Source of the DNA: Paenibacillaceae bacterium
Lineage (GTDB): Bacteria; Bacillota; Bacilli; Paenibacillales; NBRC-103111
Assembly (NCBI GenBank): GCA_029256185.1
Contig: JAQSYI010000064.1
Span: forward strand, 1-34,859
Length of the DNA stretch: 34,859 nt
Reading direction: 5' to 3'
Of this stretch, positions 23,957 to 31,837 are shown in pieces (position 1 is the stretch's first letter; each line of letters begins with the position of its first letter). The notes below the pieces were generated by a model that saw only the letters and a program-made list of their open reading frames with translations, searched no databases and was not told where the DNA came from. Made by a program: the position numbers and the translations under genes.

Positions 23957-24090
23957 TTTTTCCTCCTTTTCGCATACTATCCCCTTTCATCAGGTGTTCG
24001 GTTTATACCGATGCTCAATGGGTTCAGAAGCCTTCCGAAGCCTGCTTATGCTTTTTTCCTCCTTTCCATATACTATCCCCTTTCATCAGG
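23957..24090. repeat. Direct repeat in the spoIVFA upstream gap
   Basis: TTTTCCTCC..., then CATACTATCCCC and TTTCATCAGG, occurs at 23957-23994 and again at about 24054-24090, about 96 bases apart. A related inverse sequence, GGGATAGTGTATG, occurs at about 25957-25970 on the other side of the transposase-like gene. No gene is seen between 23874 and 24478. Confidence 0.7.
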
Positions 24091-24238
24091 AGCCTTCTGT
24101 TTATAGACTTGTCTTGAATCTGGTACTCTTCCCCCCTTCTCCCCTAAACTTGCTCCTCGCTTATTGAACTTACACATTTTCCGCTAAATCACATTGAAGA
24201 ACTATCGAATATTTATTTCAATATATCTTTAAGCATGC

Positions 24239-24267
24239 TTGAAACAGGAACTTACGTTCGGTATAAT
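24239..24267 (+). promoter_or_regulatory. SigA promoter of the transposase-like gene
   Basis: TTGAAA (24239-24244), 17 bases, TATAAT (24262-24267). The leader would be about 205 bases. The palindrome AAGCATGCTT (24231-24240) overlaps the -35. Confidence 0.7.
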
Positions 24268-24478
24268 TGAAATGTATTCACTTGGATTTATAACAATCTG
24301 TCTTTCGGGAATAAGCTAATTTGCACTAACGACTATGTCTTTCTTCTGCCGGTTTGCAAAAACTTTGCGGCGAACAGGTAATAATTGTAAGACTTCCCTC
24401 TTTCAAGTTATATGAAGAATTTTCTCTCCATGAGAGAGTTATGTTTGACGGTATTCATTCCACGAGGAGGTGTTTGTT

Positions 24479-25342
24479 TTGACCGCTTCACAACCACCTA
24501 TACCGCTGACCCATCTGCCACCTGAAGACTTGTTGGATTCGGAAGCTGCTTGTATCGACTATGTATTTGCCTTGAAGTGGCCGCAAGGATTCGTATGTTC
24601 CATTTGCAGGCACCGCCATGCCTATACCATCTCCACCCGTCGCCTTCCCTTATATGAATGCGCCCGTTGCCGGCATCAGACTTCCCTGATTGCCGGGACA
24701 GTGATGGAAGGCTCCCATACTCCTCTGACCAAATGGTTTGCCGCCATCCGTCTGTTGTCTGATCCCGAACAAGGTATCAGTGCCCTTCGGATGCAACATT
24801 TGCTGTCCGTCACCTATAAAACCGCTTGGAGCATGCTGCACAAGATCCGTTGCGCTTTAGCCAAGGAGGAGAAGACTACTCCCCTGGCTGGAGATGTGGT
24901 GATTCATGACGCGGCTTACGGGCGGTCGCCCTTTTCCCAGTCCTTCATTGCCTGCCCGCGGGAAACCGCTCTTTTGGTAGGCACCTCCTTGTCCGATGCA
25001 GGAGACCCGGAGCGGCTCGTCATTCGAACGGTTCCTTCGGAGCAACTTTCTCATCGGCGAATTTTGCCCAAGGCGCTAGTAGATTTTCGTGAGGAGCTTA
25101 TGGAGAAGGACGCCACTGTGGTGAGTTGCCTGATCAACCGTCATATCCGCCGCAGCGATAAGATAGCCATGCCCTTGGTGAATCAAGCTCGGAGTTGGTT
25201 GCATCGCACCTTTCACGGAATCGGGAAGAAGCATCTTCAGCTTTACTTTTATGAATTTTGCAGCCGGGTGAATTTGGCACGGGCAGGCCAGCCAATCTTC
25301 GCGGGGATAAGCCGGATTTGTGTCACCGCAGGAGTTTTCTAA
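24479..25342 (+). CDS. IS1595/ISXO2-like zinc-ribbon protein, catalytically degenerate transposase
   Basis: The start is the TTG at 24479, seven bases after GGAGGT; a GTG at 24470 overlaps the ribosome site. The 287-residue product has a zinc ribbon of the IS1595 type (CSICRHRHAY...YECARCRHQ) and the helical segment GISALRMQHLLSVTYKTAWSMLHKIR split by position. The C-terminal GKKHLQLYFYEFCSRVNLA matches the family end. The DDE triad is damaged: VEVDE-like is VIHDAAYG, and the usual NxxE before the end reads NQAR, so the third acidic residue is missing. The frame is nevertheless open, with a good promoter. It may be an inactive relative kept in Paenibacillus-type genomes, or a decaying insertion. 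No terminal inverted repeats were found. Confidence 0.75.
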   Translation: MTASQPPIPLTHLPPEDLLDSEAACIDYVFALKWPQGFVCSICRHRHAYTISTRRLPLYECARCRHQTSLIAGTVMEGSHTPLTKWFAAIRLLSDPEQGISALRMQHLLSVTYKTAWSMLHKIRCALAKEEKTTPLAGDVVIHDAAYGRSPFSQSFIACPRETALLVGTSLSDAGDPERLVIRTVPSEQLSHRRILPKALVDFREELMEKDATVVSCLINRHIRRSDKIAMPLVNQARSWLHRTFHGIGKKHLQLYFYEFCSRVNLARAGQPIFAGISRICVTAGVF

Positions 25343-25429
25343 TAAAAGTTACATTTGTTCAACCCCTTTTTCTCGTTGGACCCCCGGCAGTTTCAGGTTT
25401 TATTCCTGCATGTGAGTTATTCTTTGACC

Positions 25430-25560
25430 CCGATCTTTGAGAGAGGGCTTCCCTTCCTCGAAATGATAGTGAAACCTCCTCCTGTGGAGGGCATTAATGC
25501 ACTTCGGCTGCAACGCCCGCTGTCCGTTACTACCATTCTCCAGAAGCACGTGTGCATATC
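25430..25560 (+). pseudogene. Remnant of a second copy of the transposase-like gene
   Basis: Bases 25490-25531 encode EGINALRLQRPLSVT. They match bases 24774-24815 of the gene just upstream (QGISALRMQHLLSVT) at about 31 of 42 positions. Similarity fades on both sides and the frame is not maintained, so this is a fragment. Confidence 0.6.
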
Positions 25561-25616
25561 TGTTAGTCTTTGTTGCCGAGAAGCGGCGTAGGAGAAAAAG
25601 CAACCGGATGGAAAAA

Positions 25617-25880
25617 CAACTGGGGAAAAGTTAGCGCGTAGATAAGCAACTGAGGAAACAAGCGCGTGGAGAACAACTGAGGAAAGACAAGCGGGTAGAT
25701 AAGCAGCTGAGGAAAAGCAAGCGCGTGGAGGAGCAACTGAGGAAAGACAAGCAGGTAGATAAGCAACTGAAGAAAAGCAAGCACGTGGAGAACAACTGAG
25801 GAAAGACAAGCGGGTAGATAAGCAGCTGAGGAAACAAGCGCGTGGAGGAGCAATTGGGGAGAAGCTAGGGGGAGGAGGAG
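25617..25880. repeat. 30-bp tandem minisatellite encoding a degenerate decapeptide repeat
   Basis: The core CAACTGAGGAAA and variants starts at 25617, 25647, 25674, 25704, 25734, 25764, 25793, 25823 and 25851, at 27-30 base spacing. Two alternating half-units give a 57-60 bp higher-order period. On the plus strand, between 25633 and 25800, it reads as repeats of about DKQLRKSKRV and EEQLRKDKQV. A one-base loss near 25790 shifts the frame. There is no start codon or ribosome site, so expression is not supported. Confidence 0.85.
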
Positions 25881-26293
25881 TTGCTCGGAAAGTAAACGGT
25901 TAGCAAAACAACAGGTGAAGGAAGACCGGGAGTTCTATGGGGTAATACTGAGCGAATGGGATAGTGTATGAAAAGACTGCTTACCATAATGAAACAGGCG
26001 ATAGGCGCGGCATAGCAATTTTATTTTTTGTTGCAGTAAATTGCTCTCGCACAAGAAAATCCGCCGTCGAAGCCCAAACCTCAGCCAGGTTTTCTTCTGC
26101 AAATAAAATCAGAACGCCGTCAATTCATAAATCTGCCCCGGATGGACATGAAAACAGATGCTTGAGAGACCCGTCTCCTGTGGCCGTATGGCGAAGAGGA
26201 GCGGCTGCGTTGCGTTACGACGCATGCGAGGCTAAGGGACATGAGCGCTCTTATTCGGCTAAAATCGGAATGGATTTCCACTCTCCCCTCTAT
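25881..26293. other. Gap with no recognisable gene
   Basis: Between the minisatellite and the rodA terminator I see no credible gene. GGGATAGTGTATG near 25957 is an inverse relative of the CATACTATCCC repeat at 23972. A short palindrome TGCGTTACGACGCA is at about 26211. Confidence 0.4.
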
Positions 26294-26340
26294 AAAAAAA
26301 GCCCCGATCATCCCTGGAAATGAACAGGAAAGTCGGGGCT
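26294..26340 (-). terminator. Terminator of the mre-min-rodA run
   Basis: AGCCCCGA (26300-26307) pairs with TCGGGGCT (26333-26340), and seven T follow on the minus strand. It lies about 50 bases past the rodA stop. Confidence 0.9.
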
Positions 26341-26388
26341 GTACTGCACCGGACATCCACTATGCCGGATTTTATACTCATTCTTCCA

Positions 26389-27549
26389 TCATTCCTCATC
26401 TTCTGCCCCGAACATAAACTCCTTCTCCTGGTGGATCTTCACACTCATGACAAGGCCCAGGGACAGCATATTGATCAATAGCGAAGTTCCCCCGTAGCTT
26501 ACGAAGGGGAGTGTAATCCCCGTAATCGGCATCAGCCCCAGGAACATACCTATATTCTGGAATATCTGGAAAACATACATGGAAACAATACCAACGATGA
26601 TATAGGAGCCGGCCAGACTGGTGGACTGGATGGAGATCAGAATCATCCGGTAGATCAGCACGAAGTAGAGCAGCAGAAGCGCCGATGATCCGATGAAGCC
26701 GAATTCCTCCGCCACCACCACGAATATGGCATCGGAATAAGCAACTGGAACAAAGTTATTATGGACCGAGTTTCCCTTCAGGTAACCGTCCCCCGACAGC
26801 CTGCCGGAGCCAATGGCTATTCTGGAACGGTCATACTGGTAGCTCTTGTCGGCATCTACGGAATCGGGATCGATGAATGTATCAATCCGCTCCACCCAGT
26901 GGGCATATTCGTAACCCGCCATTACTTCGATCTTGTCATGATAGGTCTTGAATACATAGACGAAGCTGCCTACCAACAGCACAACTGCGGCCGTACCGAT
27001 CAGCACATGGGTGTACTTGATATTGCCGATCCAGTACATCCCGAGCAGAATCACCAGAAAAATCATGGCGTTGCCCAAGTCAGGCTGCACCAGAACCAGG
27101 ATGAAGGGAACAAAGACAATCAGCCCGATGGGCAGCACATCGCGCAGGAAGCCCAGCCGCTCTCCCTTCCGCCTGGCCACATACGCTGCGATGGCGATAA
27201 TGATCAGGATCTTCATCAGCTCGGCGGGTTGAAAATCTCCCATAGGGGTGGCGAACCAACCGGTTGCCCCTTCTCTCTTGACTCCCCAGAAGCGCAAAGC
27301 AACCAGCAATGCGATGCCGAAGAGATAACCGTAAGGAGCCATCTTGACTAAAATACGGAAATCAACCAGTGCTACGATGAAGAAAACCACTAATCCGATG
27401 GAGGCATTCCGGGGGATCAGCTTATAAAAATCAGGTCCGTAATCCTGCTTGTCCACCGTGGCGCTATATACGAGAAAGCAACTGATCACGACAAGCGTGA
27501 GCAGGATCAACACGATAAACCAATCAATCTTCTTTAGTTTGGCAAGCAT
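26389..27549 (-). CDS. rodA: RodA/FtsW-type SEDS peptidoglycan polymerase
   Basis: SEDS proteins polymerise glycan strands from lipid II, and RodA works with MreBCD in elongation. The 386-residue protein has about ten membrane helices. It has the conserved SDAIFVVVAEEFGFIG (with the essential aspartate) and the C-terminal PITGITLPFVSYGGTSLL signature. The ATG at 27549 lies six bases past the minD stop and its ribosome site (GGAGTGGG) overlaps the end of minD. FtsW or SpoVE is the alternative, but the location at the end of the mreBCD-minCD run favours RodA. Confidence 0.92.
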   Translation of the reverse strand: MLAKLKKIDWFIVLILLTLVVISCFLVYSATVDKQDYGPDFYKLIPRNASIGLVVFFIVALVDFRILVKMAPYGYLFGIALLVALRFWGVKREGATGWFATPMGDFQPAELMKILIIIAIAAYVARRKGERLGFLRDVLPIGLIVFVPFILVLVQPDLGNAMIFLVILLGMYWIGNIKYTHVLIGTAAVVLLVGSFVYVFKTYHDKIEVMAGYEYAHWVERIDTFIDPDSVDADKSYQYDRSRIAIGSGRLSGDGYLKGNSVHNNFVPVAYSDAIFVVVAEEFGFIGSSALLLLYFVLIYRMILISIQSTSLAGSYIIVGIVSMYVFQIFQNIGMFLGLMPITGITLPFVSYGGTSLLINMLSLGLVMSVKIHQEKEFMFGAEDEE

Positions 27550-27555
27550 TGGCGG

Positions 27556-28350
27556 TTAACCCACTCCAAAGAACTTCTTCATCCTGATGAGAAGTCCTGA
27601 TTTTTCATCCATCTGCATAAGCGGCACCGTATCCCCCAAAATCCGCCGCGCGATATTGCGGTAGGCAATTGCAGCCCGGGAAACGGGATTCATGACGGTG
27701 GGCTCTCCGGAATTGGCGGCTTTAATCACATATTCGTCATCAGGAACAATCCCCAGCAAATCGATGGCCAACACCTGGCATACCTCTTCGATGTCCAGCA
27801 TATCGCCCTTCTTCATCATGCTGAAGCGGATCCGGTTGATGATAAGCTTAGGCGAACGAATGCCGTCGTTTTCCAGAAGACCGATAATGCGGTCTGCATC
27901 CCGTACCGCAGCATTCTCCGGAGTGGTAACCACGATTGCCTTATCCGCTCCGGCAACCGCATTCTTGTAGCCCTGCTCGATTCCCGCAGGACAGTCAATG
28001 ATTACAAAGTCGAAATCCTTCTTCAAATCCAGTACAATCTTGCGGACGGCGTCGGGCGAAACGGCGTTCTTATCCTTGGTCTGGGCGGCAGGCAGCAGGT
28101 ACAGCTCATCGAACCGCTTGTCCTTGATCAAGGCTTGGGGAAGCCGGCAGCGCCCGTCTGCCACGTCCACCAAATCATAAATGATCCGGTTTTCCAGGCC
28201 CATCACCACATCCAGGTTGCGCAATCCGATATCCGTATCCACCATACATACCTTTTTGCCTTGCAACGCAAGCGCCGTGCCAATGTTGGCGGAAGTGGTC
28301 GTCTTGCCGACTCCACCCTTGCCCGATGTAATAACAATAGCGTCTCCCAT
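27556..28350 (-). CDS. minD: Septum site-determining ATPase MinD
   Basis: MinD is a membrane-associated ParA-type ATPase that recruits MinC to block division near the poles. The 264-residue protein has the deviant Walker A GKGGVGKTT (about residues 10-18), VDTDIGLRNLD, and Walker B FVIIDCPAG. A C-terminal amphipathic helix (GLLIRMKKFFG) binds membrane. It follows minC and is coupled to rodA. Confidence 0.97.
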   Translation of the reverse strand: MGDAIVITSGKGGVGKTTTSANIGTALALQGKKVCMVDTDIGLRNLDVVMGLENRIIYDLVDVADGRCRLPQALIKDKRFDELYLLPAAQTKDKNAVSPDAVRKIVLDLKKDFDFVIIDCPAGIEQGYKNAVAGADKAIVVTTPENAAVRDADRIIGLLENDGIRSPKLIINRIRFSMMKKGDMLDIEEVCQVLAIDLLGIVPDDEYVIKAANSGEPTVMNPVSRAAIAYRNIARRILGDTVPLMQMDEKSGLLIRMKKFFGVG

Positions 28351-28388
28351 CTGCTCTCACTCCTTTCCGTTATTGAAGCTGGGCTGCA

Positions 28389-29027
28389 TTACGGACGAAT
28401 CCGGTGCATATGCTGAATCTTGTCAATTTCCATAACTCCGTTGTTGATGTATGCAAACTCCATGTAAGTGTCGCCAATGCCCCATTCGTCCGGTGGACGG
28501 CTGATGACCTGCGCGATGCGCAATTGGGTTGGTTTCATATGTGACGCGGCTATAACCGCCTTATCGTTGCCCTCGCAGCCTGCATGCGCCATTCCCCGCA
28601 ACGAGCCCATAATATATATATCGCCGGTAGCCGTTACCATACCCCCGGGATTCACATCCCCCATCAGCATGAGATTGCCGTCTATATGCAGAATCTGCCC
28701 CGAGCGGATAATATTCTTGACCAGTTGGAGCGGCGCTTCCTTGTTGTCCGCAGCCTTGGGCTCATCGGACTCGATGGATTGGATCAACAGGTTTCCGCGT
28801 GCGCCGATAATGGTGCGGATCTGCTCCTTCTGTTCTTCCGTAGTCTCCCGCTTGCCCAGCTTGACGAAGACATGAATCAGAGGCCCGGTCAGAATGTTCT
28901 GATGGGTTTTCTCCAGCTTGTGCGTCAAATCGCCGATCACTTGCTCGAACGGACAATTGTCGTCGAAGAGAAACAGCAAGCCGTCTTTGACGCCTTTGAT
29001 TGTAACCGGATGTTTGACTGCCGCCAT
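28389..29027 (-). CDS. minC: Septum site-determining protein MinC
   Basis: MinC inhibits FtsZ polymerisation and is positioned by MinD. The 212-residue protein has an N-terminal domain (VTIKGVKDGLLFLFDDNCPF) and a C-terminal beta-helix (GQILHIDGNLMLMGDVNPGG, GDIYIMGSLRGMAHAG). The ATG at 29027 is preceded by GGGAGGGG. It follows mreD by 65 bases with no terminator between. Confidence 0.95.
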   Translation of the reverse strand: MAAVKHPVTIKGVKDGLLFLFDDNCPFEQVIGDLTHKLEKTHQNILTGPLIHVFVKLGKRETTEEQKEQIRTIIGARGNLLIQSIESDEPKAADNKEAPLQLVKNIIRSGQILHIDGNLMLMGDVNPGGMVTATGDIYIMGSLRGMAHAGCEGNDKAVIAASHMKPTQLRIAQVISRPPDEWGIGDTYMEFAYINNGVMEIDKIQHMHRIRP

Positions 29028-29092
29028 GATTTCCCCTCCCAAGCTATATCTCTTCTGTCTGCCGGACCAATTCTCCTGCTTGCTTAACGAAA

Positions 29093-29623
29093 TTAATCCT
29101 CCTTGACCGATTGCGCGGCCAGATCCTCCAGCCATTTGCGCAGCGGAACATAGATCAGGAGAGCAAACAACAGATTGATCAGGACGCTGGGGAGCATGAT
29201 ATGGAAGAACATCCACTGGGGCGTATCTCTCGTAACCTGGAATAACCTGTACAAGCTGTAGATAATGGCTTCGAATATAAAATTGCCTGCAATGATAATG
29301 AACATGCTGTAAAGGATATTGGGCCGGGAGCGGTTGGCGGCAAGGCCTGCCAAATAGGCCACCACCGCCATGGCGAAGGAGTATGTGCCTATCATGGCCG
29401 GACCGTAATAAACCACGTCATGCAATAACCCGAAGCCAAGCCCGTAAGCGAGAGCCAGATGACGGTTGACATACAGGGCGATAAACAGTATGACGATCAG
29501 GGTAAAATGGGTGGACACGGAGATATTCTCCTGCCAAACGGAAGGAATCACCCATTTAAGCACTGTCCCTTCCAGCAAAAACAGCAACAGAAGCAAGCCG
29601 AATATCAACCATCGCTTTATCAT
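29093..29623 (-). CDS. mreD: Rod shape-determining protein MreD
   Basis: MreD is a membrane partner of MreC in the elongation complex. The 176-residue protein is mostly hydrophobic, with about five membrane helices (the first at 5-20, LIFGLLLLLFLLEG). It contains GLGFGLLHDVVYYGPAMIGTY, which is typical of the family in Bacillales. Its ATG follows the mreC stop directly (TAAATG), so translation is probably coupled. Identification rests on topology and position more than on strong sequence motifs. Confidence 0.9.
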   Translation of the reverse strand: MIKRWLIFGLLLLLFLLEGTVLKWVIPSVWQENISVSTHFTLIVILFIALYVNRHLALAYGLGFGLLHDVVYYGPAMIGTYSFAMAVVAYLAGLAANRSRPNILYSMFIIIAGNFIFEAIIYSLYRLFQVTRDTPQWMFFHIMLPSVLINLLFALLIYVPLRKWLEDLAAQSVKED

Positions 29624-30505
29624 TTACTCCACCTCGGGAACCTTGACCACGAGCACTTCCCGCAGATGGCGGAAATCCGAAGCTTTGGGCTGGACAGTGG
29701 CCACATAGTCGATACCGTAGTCGCCGGGCTTCTTCTCCGTAACCTGGCCGATCTCCAGTCCCTTGGGGAACACCTGGCCCAGCGCGGAGGTGACGATGGT
29801 ATCGCCAACCTCCAGGTTAACCTCGCTCATCTGGTTGATTCTGGTCATGATCAGGCCTTGCTTATCGTTGCTGTAATACTCAATGGTTCCGAATACCTTG
29901 TCTTCCTTGCCTTTGACAGTGGCCGCAATTCCTTTCTCCAGCTGCCGCTCCACCGAGCCCCCGCTTCCTTCGCTCATATCCACCAGCAATTGAACGCTTG
30001 AGGTAAAGTTGGATACCTTGGAGACACGGCCCAGCAGCCCTTCAATGGACATGACCGCCATATTTTCCTTAATGCCGTCAAGAGAGCCCAGATTGATATT
30101 CACCGTATTGCTGTACGGGTCCGGGCTGACCGACACCACTTCCGCCACCAGGTACTGATAATTATCGGCATTCTTCTGACGCTCGGTAAAGTCCAGAACC
30201 TCCTTTAAGTTCTTGTTCTGGGCCTCCAGCAGGTTCAGTCTCATGGTGTCCTTGACGTGTTGGGAGAGGGCCATCCTCAGCACCTTGTTCTCTTCATAGG
30301 TTTGACGCATATGCCGTACGTCCTGAAAGAAACCCGCTGCATAACGAGCGGGCTTGTACAACCATCCCTGGGTCCAGGATACTGTGTCTTTGACAACTCT
30401 TTCCGGCCAGGTGATGCCGGATCTTCTGTTGAGGGTAAGGCCCATCAATGCGATAAAAAACATGAGGGCCAGCATCAACAGCAGCAGCTTCTTGTTACCG
30501 AACAT
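29624..30505 (-). CDS. mreC: Rod shape-determining protein MreC
   Basis: MreC connects MreB to wall synthases outside the membrane. The 293-residue protein has one N-terminal membrane helix (KLLLLMLALMFFIALMGLTL, about 5-25) and a coiled coil (about 60-110). The double beta-barrel domain contains VVSVSPDPYSNTVNINLGSLDGI and GLLGRVSKV. The ATG at 30505 is preferred over the TTG at 30514 because AAGGA is 9 bases upstream of it. It follows mreB by about 50 bases. Confidence 0.95.
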   Translation of the reverse strand: MFGNKKLLLLMLALMFFIALMGLTLNRRSGITWPERVVKDTVSWTQGWLYKPARYAAGFFQDVRHMRQTYEENKVLRMALSQHVKDTMRLNLLEAQNKNLKEVLDFTERQKNADNYQYLVAEVVSVSPDPYSNTVNINLGSLDGIKENMAVMSIEGLLGRVSKVSNFTSSVQLLVDMSEGSGGSVERQLEKGIAATVKGKEDKVFGTIEYYSNDKQGLIMTRINQMSEVNLEVGDTIVTSALGQVFPKGLEIGQVTEKKPGDYGIDYVATVQPKASDFRHLREVLVVKVPEVE

Positions 30506-30553
30506 TCGAAACAATCCTTACACCCTCTTACTTAGCTGAACTAACCGGGCACT

Positions 30554-31594
30554 CTACCGCCGTCCGCGGTAGGCCGGTCCGGATCTTGACTTGAACAGAT
30601 GAATGTTTTCCAGAGCCCGTCCTGTTCCTATTGCAACACAATCCAGGGGATTCTCCGCCACCAGCACAGGCATGCCGGTTTCCCGCGACAACAGCTTGTC
30701 CAGGTTGCGCAGCAAGCCTCCTCCTCCTGTCAGCACGATCCCTCTGTCCATAATATCGGCGGCAAGCTCCGGCGGACACTTCTCCAACGTAACCTTGACC
30801 GCTTCGACAATGCTGTTGACAGTATCGGCAAGGGCCTCCGACACTTCCGTGGAAGAGACGGAGATGGTCTTGGGCAGACCGGATACCAGATCCCGGCCTC
30901 TTATCTCCATGGGCTCCACCTTCTCCAGAGACATGGCTGAACCGATTTCCAGCTTCATCTGCTCGGCGGTTCTTTCTCCGATGGCCAGGTTGTATGTGCG
31001 CTTGATGTACTGGATAATGGCTTCATCCATCTCATCGCCGGCAATCCGGATGGAGCGGGATGTAACAATCCCCCCCAGGGAGATGACGGCTACTTCCGTG
31101 GTTCCCCCGCCAATATCCACCACCATGCTGCCCGTCGGCTCCCATACAGGCAGATCCGCCCCGATCGCGGCCGCGAACGGCTCCTCAATCGTATACGCAT
31201 CCCTTGCTCCCGCCTGCTTGGTGGCATCCTCTACAGCGCGTTTTTCCACTGCGGTGATGCCCGAGGGCACGCATACCATCACGTTGGGATGGCGTTGGAA
31301 CAGCCAACGCTGCTTTTGCGCCTGGCGGATGAAATATTTGATCATGGTGGCCGTAGTCTCGAAGTCGGCGATGACCCCGTCCTTCATTGGGCGCACAGCC
31401 CGGATATTGCCGGGCGTCCGGCCGATCATCCGCTTGGCGGATTCGCCTACTGCCACGATCTGCTTGTTGTTCATATCGGTACGCTGGGCCACAACGGACG
31501 GTTCCCTGACGACAATTCCTCTTCCTTTCACATATACCAGCGTGTTCGCTGTACCTAAGTCAATTCCCAAGTCTCTTGTAAAGCCGCCAAACAT
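30554..31594 (-). CDS. mreB: Cell shape-determining actin homologue MreB
   Basis: MreB filaments orient cell-wall elongation under the membrane. The 346-residue protein has DLGIDLGTANTLVYVKG (phosphate 1), VVDIGGGTTEVAVISLGG (phosphate 2) and MDRGIVLTGGGGLLRNLD (adenosine motif). An N-terminal FGGFTRDLG contributes to membrane contact. The ATG at 31594 has GGGAG eight bases upstream. It opens the run mreB-mreC-mreD-minC-minD-rodA, which ends at the terminator at 26294. Confidence 0.98.
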   Translation of the reverse strand: MFGGFTRDLGIDLGTANTLVYVKGRGIVVREPSVVAQRTDMNNKQIVAVGESAKRMIGRTPGNIRAVRPMKDGVIADFETTATMIKYFIRQAQKQRWLFQRHPNVMVCVPSGITAVEKRAVEDATKQAGARDAYTIEEPFAAAIGADLPVWEPTGSMVVDIGGGTTEVAVISLGGIVTSRSIRIAGDEMDEAIIQYIKRTYNLAIGERTAEQMKLEIGSAMSLEKVEPMEIRGRDLVSGLPKTISVSSTEVSEALADTVNSIVEAVKVTLEKCPPELAADIMDRGIVLTGGGGLLRNLDKLLSRETGMPVLVAENPLDCVAIGTGRALENIHLFKSRSGPAYRGRR

Positions 31595-31673
31595 GGCATG
31601 CTCTCCCTTCTGTGCCCATCCTGCTCGCTTGATCTCGATGAGGGCCTATCCTGAATTTAGGTGCATCTTGTCT

Positions 31674-31702
31674 ATTATAGAAAAAGCGAACGACCGATGC
31701 AA
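31674..31702 (-). promoter_or_regulatory. SigA promoter of the mreB run
   Basis: On the minus strand TTGCAT (31697-31702), 17 bases, TATAAT (31674-31679). It lies about 80 bases before the mreB start. The -35 and spacer lie within the first copy of a 41-bp repeat. Confidence 0.85.
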
Positions 31703-31828
31703 TTCGGTGATGCGGGTTCGTCTTTAGCGGTAGCTTTTTATGCCGAATCAGGAAGCGCAAACATGAAGCAGGTCACCCTGATTGCGGTAGAAAAAGCGAA
31801 CGACCGATGCAATTCGGTGATGCGGGTT
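31678..31828. repeat. 41-bp perfect direct repeat between radC and mreB
   Basis: Bases 31678-31718 and 31788-31828 are identical, with a 110-base period. Each copy contains the stem ACCGA/TCGGT followed on the minus strand by a T-rich stretch (CGCTTTTTCTA). The right-hand copy, ten bases past the radC stop, could act as its terminator. The left-hand copy supplies the -35 of the mreB promoter. Confidence 0.95.
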
Positions 31829-31837
31829 GGAACAAAA

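Noticed and set aside
25417..25853. Several overlapping minus-strand open frames rich in Leu/Ser/Cys across the minisatellite
   Set aside because: All three minus-strand frames are open simply because the repeat lacks stops. Unit lengths of 57, 59 and 60 would scramble any protein, and there is no ribosome site.
25617..25880. Possible CRISPR array because of regularly spaced 30-base repeats
   Set aside because: There are no unique spacers; the units are directly adjacent and all similar, so this is a tandem minisatellite. No cas genes are nearby.
25964..26323. 119-codon plus-strand frame before rodA
   Set aside because: No ribosome site and no family resemblance; it runs into the rodA terminator in the opposite direction.
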